Assembly: GCF_907165205.1 (NCBI RefSeq)
Contig: NC_058191.1
Coordinates: 374,501 to 438,500 of the forward strand
Direction: 5' to 3'
Length of the DNA stretch: 64,000 nt
Source: Coccinella septempunctata
Lineage: Eukaryota > Arthropoda > Insecta > Coleoptera > Coccinellidae
The notes under the pieces were generated by a model. That model did not search any database. It was not told the origin of the DNA and was given only the letters and a program-made list of their open reading frames with translations. Numbering within the stretch: the first letter of the stretch is position 1; each line of letters begins with the position of its first letter. Both the position numbers and the translations under genes were made by a program. Shown here one piece after another: positions 23,831 to 34,682 of this stretch.

Positions 23831-26800
23831 ATGATCAAATACTTGTTTTTAATTTACTTGATATCAGTTGTACCAGCCCAAAATGCATCCTTAGTTATCA
23901 ACACATGGAAATTCTCCAACGCAACTAAAAAAGGTGGTTTATGCTGGTTAGTAGCTTATGCCCTAATCCCCCAAAAAATAGTTTCTGGTCAGTCGAAAAA
24001 TTTCAGAACTTAGAGTTTTTTATATGGCTAGTTTATCCTGGCCTGTAATTCGACTCCTATAAGCAGATGTATTATTGCAGTATTAAATTAAAATTAGGGA
24101 TTAGGGAATAAATTAACAACCAGTCCTAACTTATGAAATATTTATTAAATACATTTTTTTCCCAAGCTTGGAATGTGCTGCAAGAAGGAGGTTCTGCTAT
24201 AGATGCTTTAACATCTGGTTGTTCAGTTTGTGAAGTGGATCAATGCGATTTCACTGTAGGGTATGGTGGTAGTCCTGATGAAAATGGGGAAACTACCCTA
24301 GACGCCATGGTATTTGATGGGTAAAAATAAATTTCCATTCTGAATTATGATTTTCATTTCAAAAGATTCCGAGAGAGATACAAACTTTATATTATATTGA
24401 AATCGCCAGAGTTTCAACTGTCCAACTTTGAAATAGCATTATTTTAGAACTAAAATGGATATGGGGGCTGTAGGAGCTTTGAGAAGAATCAAGAACGCTA
24501 TCGGGGTTGCGAGAGATGTATTGGAACATACGGAGCATTCAATCTTAGTTGGAGAATTAGCAACCCAATTCGCCAAACAATTAGGCTACCAGGAAGAATC
24601 TCTAACGACGAAGCATTCCCAAATTATGCACAAAGACTGGAAGGCGACAACATGTCAACCTAATTTTTGGAAGGTAAGAAAATATTACCAGTTTTGCGAT
24701 GGATCAATTCTATTTTCAAGGCAATACCACTTCACTAACTTCGAATATTTTAATGATATTTAGCCATTGAACCCTAAAGAAGGCTTTTTTAGTGTTCGAT
24801 GCAGGTGGCGCTAAATTTCAAATTTCTACGAAACCATAGACATGTATGGAATTAATTTTCTATGCTTGTTAAAACATAAAAAATTACACCGTCGAAATCA
24901 TAGACATAGCAAAAGAGTATTAGAGTTGTTACTCTTTGGACTGAGCATTCATTCATTCATTGCTGTATTCCGTTACCGGGAATAAATCTACAAAAAGAAG
25001 AAGAAAAAAAAAGGAAAAAAAAAATTCGAACAGACTTGTAATTTCTTAGTGCTAGTTGCAATGCCAGCATGAAATTATAGAAAGAGAGAAATGATCGTCG
25101 GGCCTTTTCCTGTCTCCTTTTTTATTCACTTAGGGGTGAGTGCGGACCAATACAAATTCTAGTAAAAGGCAACTAGCATGCCCGACGTTCAGTTTCTCTC
25201 TGTCACTTTTGTTGACCGTATTTCATGCATAGATAGAAATATATAGCCTTTTTGAGTTTTTGAGCTGGTAAAACAAAATAACCTTCAGAATAACTAGCTA
25301 AATCTGTGGCACTACATATATCTGTGGATCTTTTACACAGAGTTGTATTCAGCCAAAGTACCCAATTTTTCAAATAACACAAATACTCCCCAGCAAACAT
25401 TTTCAAGTCGGCCCAACGTTGGGTTAGTGCTGCGATGTTAGAGTCGGTATACTGCAAATAGTGTCACATCGGCCGACAGCCGCCCGACGGACTATGAGCC
25501 GACATGTTGCAGAGTCTGCACACCGCAGATCCGGTGACGATTCGACTGTGCAAAAACACATCGGTTTAGCGTCTAAACAGTGCTTCAAATACGCTCCTCA
25601 AATTAATCGTTACGACGTCGGTTCAGCCTCTACAAAATATTGGAAGAATGCTTTTACAATTGATCGGCAGCACGTCGGCTTAACGTCTAGACAATGCTGG
25701 GAATACGCTGTTCCAATTGATCGGTACAACGTCGGTATAATATATACATACCTGCAATACTAATGCTCGTTCTCACCAACAATCTCTAAATTTTAAGGGA
25801 CACCTAAGCATATTTACGTGACATTTCTTACTACTCATGTACGATTTCTGTCTCATCAGCTTTTAGGAGACACTTAATACCAACTTAACGTTGCTAAAAT
25901 TGAATTCGTACTAGAGTTAGAAAGAAATGCCAAGTAAATATGCTAAGGTGTTCCTGAAAATTTGAGAATCGTTGGTAGAAATTGGCAAATCCAGAAAAAA
26001 TTAGATATGAATTATTTGATCAATAATTTCTGATCTTTGAATGTTTCTTATGAAATCTCGGAATCATTTCTCATGTTGAAGGAGATCTATTTTTTCTTCA
26101 AATATTTTTTGAAACCTTGCAACACTTCTATTGTGATTAGGGCAAGACAATTTATACAGCCAATTGAAAAGAACCTTCATATATTCAAACAACTTAAATA
26201 TAACGCTCATATAATATTATACATATATAAATACTTTGTAGGTTGAAAGAACACATAAAAACGACTAGCTTACTTGAAAAAAAAAAAGTATATATTTATT
26301 CACTGCCCATTATTGCCTGCTTCTTTTTCCTCCGCTCTTTTCAATCTGCCCCCTGCTCTGTCACCGGCATTGCGAAGCCAATTCATTACATGATTCATTT
26401 CCACATCAGTGGCACTTCTTGTAATAGGATTTAGCCTTAACAGATCCTGGATAATAGAATTTCATTATTTGTATAAAATAAATTATTGAATTTCATATAG
26501 AATATCATCTTATATGTGTTTGAATTAATTAAATATATGTCAACATGTAAAATATGTATTCAATTTAAGTAACTTCCTTACATTCAAAAATGTCAACATT
26601 TTCGACCAATACAACATGAAAACTCACCATGATTAAGCTCAACAATATTCGCCATTGCTTCTAATCCATTTTTATTATTAATTCCTACCCGACCAATTCA
26701 GGGAAATTCCTGATTCATGGCTTATTATGAGTTAGATTATTTTGCGTGTTGTCTCTGCTACGTCCTTACCCCCGTTGAGGCCAAATTTGGACAACTGAAA

Positions 26801-29800
26801 AATATTTGTATATATAGATTTTTCTGTCTTTCAAATTGTAGAATTTTTTCTCTAGAATAAAAAAGACCAAAACCAAAAATTGAAAGCATATCCCAAAAGA
26901 GTAGATACATAATTCTACCTACACATTTTTTCAAATATTCTAGATCATATATAAGTATATCAGCATCGAATTTCTTCAATTCTTCGTTCCTTTTTATTTT
27001 GATGGTGTTCTTATCCATTTCTATCTCTGCATTTTTTTTATCTACATGCAATCTCAAAAGATCGTTGAAGTGCTCGGTTCTAATGATGGTGATGATGTAC
27101 TACTTGGACCTAAAATTTCGAGAACTCTCTGTTTCACGTGATGATATTCCTGACGCCTACTCCGACGTTTATTAGAAATAGAAATACCATTTTATTTTGA
27201 TTTCTTGTACTCACCTGCCCTAGGACATCACTGTTACTATGTTAATACAACACAACACAACAAGGAAGTTTTCAGAAAGAAAAATTTCGTCAAATAGCCT
27301 ACTCTTAAAAACTCTTTTATCTTCGAAACACGTGCACACGTACGCCGCCTGAATGAAATAACGCTTCGATACGGAATTACGGAAATTAGATTGTCTGGAA
27401 GCTCTTATGCAAAATCCCGCGAAATTTAAATAGTACAGCTTGACCTTATGTTAAGGGTAAAAAGCGCTGAAGATGCATCTAACCGCAACCGATCCGATGA
27501 ATATAAACCGCCAAGAAGTTGCTCATCTAACAGCAGCGTTTTGCCGACGCTGGCTAGATGCTCATGTTTCGCCACATCTTCAGCAGCGTAAACCATGTCC
27601 TCGGATCTTCAAAGGTCCGATGATGTGTAACAGCAATACGCACTTCGCCAGCAGTAACAGCATACAGCCGACGATTTACCGACGATAAATGTTTGTTGGG
27701 TCTTTAATTTTTGAACATCAAATTACTCGAAAACGGCGCATTTTACGAGAAAATGTGAAAAATACTTTCGTTTCACAAAACACTCAAATATTCATTAGAT
27801 AGCGTGAAACTTAGTTTCAAGAGTTAAGTTCTTTGAATTTTTGGTATTTTTTTGGTACGTGTGATGGTCATAATGAAAAAACTGGAAGACGTGGGTGACA
27901 ACTTGTGTTCGAAAAAGATTAATCAAATAAATGAAAAACTATAAACTATATATTCCGAAATTTATTTCATTCGATAAAACAGTTTGAGATAGAACTACAA
28001 ATAAGTTTTTTACAGCTTTTCAGCAGCCTGTATCTTTTAAACCAAGCCTATTCGGAAAAAAGGGTAAAGATAAAAAGTGTTCCTTTCGACCACAAGAATC
28101 TACTCTTAAAATATTTGTACGAGTCAAAGACTCACCCTGTATATCATTATACAGGGTGTCCCGTAAAGACCACGTCAAACGAAAACGGAAAGTAGATCAA
28201 AATGTGCTCTACCTGATGTGAAAAAATCGTTCATATGAAAGTCTCACAGTTTTCGAGATATTTGATGTTTTATGAAAATGTTGAATTTTTTCACTTAAAA
28301 TGCTTTCTCTCTTGCGGAAGGTACAATTAAATACTTTTCGAATCAGTTTTTTTTCCGTAAATTTTGTTGAATGATTATCTCAATTCATGCAATGAAAAAT
28401 ACCACAAAATATTATACAGGGATTCTGAAAAAAAAAATTAAAATTCATGTTCTGAAGGAAGTGTTTTTTTGTGCTGAATTCTATCTGACGTGGTATAAAA
28501 AAAAGACACTAGACCTTTTCTGCATATTACGTTGAAAAGTTGCCCATTTTGTGAGGATTCCGAAAAGGTAAAATACAGGTGATAACCTTTGTCACGAAAA
28601 AAGATATTTGAATGTTTATCGAGAATGGAGCATTTCTGTGAAAAACTGATTTTGTCACCTTTTCCACAAATTCTTTCATTTTGCAGATTCTGCTGTAACA
28701 TATTGAATAATTCTCTTGAAAAATGTCAGTTAGTCCTTAAATTACTTATAAAATGAAATTATATTCATTAATTGCAATGAAATAATGTAATAACGCACAG
28801 GACCTTCAACATCAACAAATCTATTGTGAAGAAACTTTATAAAAATATCAATAATAAAAATTCAGGATTCTTATTAGAGCAAATGCTCAAAATGACCAAC
28901 CCCTTCGCTAATACATGCCCATCATCTATTGAGAAATGCCTTTTTCAAACCATACAAACTTCTCCCCGCTATTTGGCTGCTGAAATGCGAATGCAGTGTG
29001 CTTCATCTCTTATAGGATTGGAATAAATTTCTTTTTTTTTAAAAACCCCAGTAAAAAAATCCAGAGGATTTAAGTCTGGTGAATCATTGAATCGCATCAC
29101 ATCATATCGATGTTCGAGAGTTCTTTAGGAAAAGAAAAAGAAATAAAAAACTCAGTCAGTGAATTAGCATCTTAATAACATTTTATTGATTTGTTGATTG
29201 ATTATTTTCAGCAGGAAGTGCAAAATGAAAGTATTTATGGAAAAGGTGAAAAAATCAGTTTTTCCTAGAAATGTTCCATTTTCGATAAACATTCAAATAT
29301 CTTTTTTCGTGAAGAAGGTTTTCACCTGTATTTTACCTTTTCGGAATCCTCACAAAATGGAAAACTTTTCAACGTAATATGCAGACAAGGTCTAGTGTCT
29401 TTTTTTATACCACGTCAGATAGAATTCAGCACAAAAAAACACTTCCTTCAGAACATGAATTTCAATTTTTTTTTTTCAGAATCCCTGTATAATATTTTGT
29501 GGTATTTTTCATTGCATGAATTGGAGTAATCATTCAACAAAATTTACGGAAAAAAACTGATTCGAAAAGTATTTAATTGTAGCTTCTGCAAGAGAGAAAG
29601 CAGTTTAAGTGAAAAAATTCAACATTTCCATAAAACATCAAATATGTATCTCGAAAACTGTGAGACTTTCATATGAACGATTTTTTCACATCAGGTAGAG
29701 CACATTCTGATCTACTTTCCGTATTCGTTTGACGTGGTCTTTACGGGACATCCTGTATAATAAATGGGTATTCGTCACTATAATAATTATATAATAATAA

Positions 29801-32800
29801 TTAAATGGGATAACAGAAATCAGATTTTGAAGAAAACTCATTCATTTTTACCAAGGTTTCGGCACTTTATTGTCCTTTCATCAGGAGAACTGAAATGCTA
29901 TATTAGTTACAAAGCGAAGAAAATTTATTCACGATTTTCAGTAAATTTTCTTCGCCTTGATGTATCTACTCATAAACTTTTTTCATAAAAAGACTGTTTC
30001 AAACTGTAGGGTGTAAAACTATCTGAAAATAATCATTCGTCATTTTAAGGATGTAGTGCCTAATCCAAAGCAAAGCTGTGGCCCTTATGAAAGAATATCG
30101 GAGAATGATATCAATTATAATAGATGGTCAATCATCAACGGGGAAAACCATGATACAATAGGAATGGTAGTCATGGATGTAACTGGTAATGTAGCGGCAG
30201 GTACCTCGTCTAATGGTGCAAAATTTAAGATTCCCGGGTGAGTTTTTCTATATCCAGGTGATCTATTAAAGGCTAATTCAAGAAAAACCGATTTTACGTT
30301 GTTGTTGTGTTCGTCGATTTGACCAACACATCAAAATACACCAATTCGTCAAAAGTGAAATATTCAAGATGGCGGAGCTATCAGCCCCTCAAGTCCAATG
30401 CGATCTCAAAAAATTCTAAGTAGATACGTGTATAATCATTAAATACGGCTACCCTGAAAGTAAAAAACATTAGTCATATTTCAGTTAAATACGAACCGAA
30501 AAATGAATACGACTTCTCGGTAGTTTTCTGAATTTTTTGAAACACGCCTATAACAGTAAAATTTCATAAAATTTTTGAGGTCATTTGAAAAACTATTATG
30601 AAACGTGAAAAAATTTTATTGATACACAGCAGTACTAAAAATGCTTGTGAAATTGTTCGTGATATTATTCCGTCGTATTTTTATGCTGGATAAGACTGTG
30701 TGGACATTAAACAAATGGTGAAAACTTGTATAATTTTTGCGAAGAAGGCGTTTCTCTCGATGATGCATATCACACGCTATCAATTGATCTATTTTATCGA
30801 TGATTTCTCCAATTTTTTTCTTTTGAAAGTTTTGCATAGGTGATTTTTGATGGAACATTTTACTTTGACTAGTTCTACCTTCTGAAAAAAATTAGTCACC
30901 TTTGAAATCACCCTTGATTTTTTCTCAATGTGATTATGTAGGAGGGTGAATACTTTCTGAGCTCCCTTAGGGCTGTTTGAGGAGTTGTAAAGTATTTAGT
31001 AGTATTACGAGATTAATAAAAATATTTTTAAGAGTATTAATATATAAAAAAGTTTAATTATATGAAACAAAGGAAAAGATTATCTGAATAGAATCAAAAT
31101 TGTTTATTATTTGACAAATGTTAAGAAATAATACCAATAGTTTTCTTTCTAATAAAATACAACAATTTTGTAGAAGGGTAGGGGATGCACCATTGCCTGG
31201 AGCTGGCGCCTACGCAGATAGTGAAATTGGTGGTGCAGCTGCAACAGGAGATGGTGATATTATGATGAGATTTCTTCCAAGGTTAGTACTGTACACTGTA
31301 CTGCATTAGTATATTCACTTTTTGTTCACATTTTATAATCGATTTTAATCAATAAGTGAAACTATTGAATCAAATAGTGAATTTGTCCCTGATTAAAATT
31401 GAAAATAACAGAAAGAAATATTTATTTAACATGCTTAATAATCTAAAGAGGTATTCGCTTGTGATATTCCCACTCCTTTCGTTTAAAATTGCTGACGCTT
31501 ATAACCATCCTCAAATTTAATATATTTATTACAATTTGGAATGTTGCACATCTTTCTCAACTTAAGACATTATAAAATTTGTACTTATATACATAGTCTG
31601 AGACAAATGGCAATATAATGTATGTAGAATTTTAGATCCTGGGTGTTATTCAAAATGGTTACTATCATTTCAATGACTACCCAGCATCATTCTAAAGCAT
31701 CTTCTTCGGCATTTTCTTCTCCGCTTTCCTCAATTTCATCTATTCTCTCACTATCCTCTGCCGTTACATTTTTTTTCTTTGGACCCTTGCCTTTTCTTCC
31801 ATCCATAAATGATTTCTGAGCTTCTTGCAATGTCTCCATGAACTCATCGAATTCTAATTTTTCGATTGCCTTAAGGACATCCTGTCCCAAAAGTGTTTTA
31901 CGACCATCTTTATGCGCCCCTTTAGAGGCTTCTGATGTTACATACAAAATAAATACTGAGGCAGCTCTGGATAATGCAGCTTTCGCATCTTTCCCAACGT
32001 TGATGGATTCTGGAAGGGCTTCTTTGATTATTTTCTGAACGGAAGCGTTGGGTAAATTGAGATCTTCAAGTTTCTCAGCCATGACGAAATTAAAAATTAA
32101 GTTTATTCAAAATAATAACTTCGGGCGCGAAAGTTTTTAGCTAAGGTTATTTTTCGAACCAAGATGTTTCAAGATGAACTACGAAATATAATGTCTAACG
32201 AGCATAGAAAACAGTGAGGTACGACTGAACTACTTAGCCTTTCAAGCACAGAACACTAATATAAAGTTGATCTTGAAGCCACCTGGTGGTGATTGATCAT
32301 AAATTACCTTCTAATATCGTGTTATGTTGTGCCATTTCCCTTTTTGCCTACATAAATACAAGATATTTTTGCTATCAGACCTATTACATGCATCAATAAA
32401 CACAACAAATACTTCAAATACATTAGATTTCGACACTTGAAGTAACTTATCTTCCATCTGATGATTCAAATATATAAATAAAACCAGAAACGAAACTGTG
32501 AATAAATATTAGATCCCAAAGCTGAACAACATAACTAACCTAACCATCGCGTTTGTATATTTTACCACTAGGCAAGGAGATATAGGAATATTCCTTATTA
32601 TCCTTATTATAGGAATATTCCTATATCTCCTTGACCACTAGGTATGGGTTAGAGATGAGTTTGCATCGTAAAAAACCATTAAAGTCAAACTCTTTATAGT
32701 CTTTATTGAATTCAATGTTAAAAATGCAAGGATTTTTCCTGTTACTAAAGAATAATCGTTGCTAATATCCCAGGTCTGGAGTCTGGACTAGTGTCTGGTT

Positions 32801-33147
32801 AGTGTGGTTAGCTGGTGCCTAGCACTAATGTAATATTAAATTAAATTGATCTTATATTTCAAAGCTGCAGAACTTCTTAAATTAAGAATGAAAATTTTGC
32901 TTTCAGTTTTCTGGCCGTAGAAGAAATGAAACGGGGCTCATCTCCGAGCTTAGCAGCCAAAGTAGCGATATCAAGAATCGTCAAAAAGTTCCCCAAATTT
33001 TTTGGGGCAGTTATAGCATTGAATACCAAAGGTGAACACGGAGCAGCTTGTAACGGCATGGATTCATTTCCCTATTGTATTGCTGACGAACGTAATAAAA
33101 ATGTTGAGTTGAGATATGTGGCTTGTAACAATGATAATGAAAACTGA
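23831..33147 (+). CDS. AGA: N(4)-(beta-N-acetylglucosaminyl)-L-asparaginase (aspartylglucosaminidase)
   Basis: Lysosomal Ntn-hydrolase that cleaves the GlcNAc-Asn link during glycoprotein breakdown. Six coding exons in phase: 23831-23933, 24167-24320, 24448-24673, 30050-30237, 31174-31281, 32907-33147, giving 339 aa, normal for the family. Seen: an N-terminal signal peptide (MIKYLFLIYLISVVPAQ), NTWKF, AWNVLQEGGSAIDA, VGYGGSPDENGET, and the autocleavage site ENHDTIGMVV, whose Thr becomes the nucleophile of the beta subunit. Then PGAGAYADSEIGGAAATGDGD (substrate-binding GDGD) and a Cys-containing C-terminus. Intron 3 (24674-30049) is swollen to 5.4 kb by nested transposons. Intron 5 contains the POLE3 gene on the opposite strand. 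Confidence 0.95.
24899..25238. mobile_element. hAT-like MITE, second copy, interrupted
   Basis: It begins CATAGACATAG and ends near 25238 without the right inverted repeat. The internal part (agaaagagagaaatgatcgt, then gcatgcccgacg and tctctctgtcac) matches the intact copy at 1774-2028. A retrotransposon 3' tail (about 24948-25047, inverted) sits at the point where the intact copy reads actgagca/atg, so the LINE tail landed inside the MITE. Confidence 0.8.
24948..25047 (-). mobile_element. LINE 3' UTR tail, extreme 5' truncation
   Basis: On the minus strand it reads ctgttcg, a pyrimidine tract, then tttttgtagatttattcccgg and an (AATG)n tail, matching 978-1085 of the retrotransposon at the left of the window. 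About 100 bp long. Confidence 0.75.
25561..25731 (+). repeat. 57 bp tandem repeat, three units
   Basis: Units begin at 25561, 25618 and 25675, with the start of a fourth at 25732, each opening TCGG and containing tacgctcctcaaattaatcg-like sequence. The period of 57 keeps frame, so the plus strand carries degenerate 19-residue repeats (YAPQINRYDVG, FTIDRQHVG, YAVPIDRYNVG). Whether it is translated is doubtful; it sits just inside the left end of a mobile element. Confidence 0.85.
26300..27108 (-). CDS. Unrecognised spliced-looking reading frame inside the CCCAGCAAACA element
   Basis: Minus-strand pieces: about 26773-27108 is open and reads as a charged coiled-coil-prone stretch (DKKNAEIEMDKNTIKIKR), then KKFDADILIYDLEYLKKCVG, then a hydrophobic segment (IMYLLFWDMLSIFGFGLF). 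A short piece near 26765-26790 reads LSKFGLNG before a GTAAG donor. About 26634-26690 reads NGLEAMANIVELNH between AG and GTGAG. About 26300-26446 reads LNPITRSATDVEMNHVMNWL and ends in a basic tail and stop. No ATG start was found and the phases of the last two pieces do not join, so it may be a decayed or captured gene copy. I do not recognise the family. Confidence 0.3.
28150..29757. mobile_element. Long-arm foldback element
   Basis: 1.6 kb with inverted arms of about 545 bp (28150-28695 and 29205-29757) and a 0.5 kb spacer. The ends are TACAGGGTGTCCCGTAAAG and the complement of ttacgggacatcctgta. It sits 8 bp from the end of the family A repeat in AGA intron 3. The open frames inside the arms are palindrome by-products. 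Confidence 0.85.
31687..32082 (-). CDS. POLE3: DNA polymerase epsilon subunit 3 / CHRAC histone-fold protein
   Basis: A single-exon gene of 131 aa nested in AGA intron 5 on the opposite strand. The N-terminal 95 residues form an H2B/NF-YB-type histone fold: EDLNLPNASVQKIIKEALP, VGKDAKAALSRAASVFILYV, then KTLLGQDVLKAIEKLEFDEF. An acidic tail follows a basic KGKGPKKKN stretch, as in POLE3/CHRAC17 (Drosophila Chrac-14). It pairs with POLE4 in DNA polymerase epsilon and with CHRAC15 in the CHRAC/ACF remodeller. A TTTATT (AATAAA on this strand) lies at 31525-31530. An E2F-like site is 41 bp upstream of the start, fitting S-phase expression. Confidence 0.94.
   Translation of the reverse strand: MAEKLEDLNLPNASVQKIIKEALPESINVGKDAKAALSRAASVFILYVTSEASKGAHKDGRKTLLGQDVLKAIEKLEFDEFMETLQEAQKSFMDGRKGKGPKKKNVTAEDSERIDEIEESGEENAEEDALE
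32123..32132. promoter_or_regulatory. E2F-type site in the POLE3 promoter
   Basis: GGGCGCGAAA on the plus strand, TTTCGCGCCC on the strand of POLE3, an exact match to the E2F/DP consensus TTTSGCGC, 41 bp upstream of the POLE3 start codon. POLE3 is a replication protein, a typical E2F target class. Confidence 0.6.
32564..32642. repeat. Perfect 61 bp hairpin flanked by 9 bp direct repeats
   Basis: The arm at 32573-32595 (CAAGGAGATATAGGAATA then TTCCT) is a perfect 23 bp inverted copy of 32611-32633 around a 15-base AT-rich loop. ACCACTAGG flanks the hairpin exactly on both sides (32564-32572 and 32634-32642), like a target duplication. It lies in AGA intron 5, and its core is shared with the micro-hairpin at 20381-20410. 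Confidence 0.85.
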
Positions 33148-33529
33148 GAATAGTGTATTTATTTATTTATTTATTTCTCCTTTACCATGCTTGTAGGAGT
33201 TTGGTGTTATTTCAACTCTATTATATTTTTAAAAAATTAAATGACAACTCATCTCTCCAAACAAAACAACCTAGGACGGGACCTACTTATCGTGTTTGTA
33301 AATTTCGCCACCAGGTGGCTGGAAGATTAAATTGAATCGCCAGAGCTACCGACGATTTCTCTTTGGAGCTACTCCACAAAATAATAAATCTTCTTGAAAT
33401 TCTCTATGCTTAACCTCTAATCAGAATTCACAATTGTCATTTCGCTGTTTGCGAAAAAAAAAAACTGTGAATTGACATTTTCATTGAATTTTTTTCTTCT
33501 GACCAAAACAAATCTGACTAATTTGGATA

Positions 33530-34212
<683 letters not shown>

Positions 34213-34682
34213 AAACTATTTCAAGTCTGATTCCTTACATTCAAGTTATTTATGTGTATTCTCGAAAACCTTGAATATTATTTTATTTGCTGCGGAATTG
34301 GTTCATATAATAAATTCTTCAATTTGTCATGTTATTAATGTACACCTGATTCTGGTATGTTCTTTATTATGATGATGTACACCTTTCATCTACATCAATA
34401 CTCTTAATTTGATAAATGATGAGCATAGGCTAAGACAGATAGCCATTAATTAAATGTATAAGGACCATATTTTTTGTGTGAGTTGTGAGTTTTCCCTCGA
34501 ATATTCACTTCAATTTTTGAGAAGTGTCTATCACAAACAAAAAACTCACTCTCAATCTATATTATACTATACAATAGAGGGGGAAAAATAAAAATCTCTC
34601 AATTGAGCAAATATAGAAATTTATTCATTAAATCGCCTTTACATTTAAAATATCATAAATCACCACACAACATTCAATTCCA

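Larger units (their letters stand above)
25388..27700. mobile_element. 2.3 kb element with CCCAGCAAACA-type inverted ends
   Basis: The left end CCCAGCAAACATTT and the complement of the right end, CCCAACAAACATTT, form short inverted repeats with GTCGG-containing sub-terminal sequence on both sides. Next to the left end is a 57 bp tandem array (25561-25731). Inside, on the minus strand, lie pieces of a spliced-looking reading frame (26300-27108). No transposase was recognised, so the element is taken as non-autonomous; superfamily unknown. It is inserted in a family A repeat inside AGA intron 3. Confidence 0.65.
25239..28141. mobile_element. Foldback repeat, family A copy split by another element
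   Basis: Left piece (about 25239-25387: atatagcc, gagctg-ggtaaaac, cagccaaagta) and right piece (about 27701-28141: catcaaattactcgaaaacg to gactcaccctgta) are contiguous in the related copies at 18124 and 55165. The 2.3 kb CCCAGCAAACA element is inserted between them. The outer left arm is missing where it abuts the hAT-like MITE. Confidence 0.7.

Noticed and set aside
25561..25731. CRISPR-like array
   Set aside because: Units are adjacent with no spacers and the genome is eukaryotic; a simple tandem repeat.
26701..26710. GGGAAATTCC, a kB-type site
   Set aside because: Lies deep in a transposon in the AGA intron, far from any likely target promoter.
28438..28701. Minus-strand open frame in the foldback arm
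   Set aside because: It is part of an inverted arm, mirrored on the other side; not a gene.
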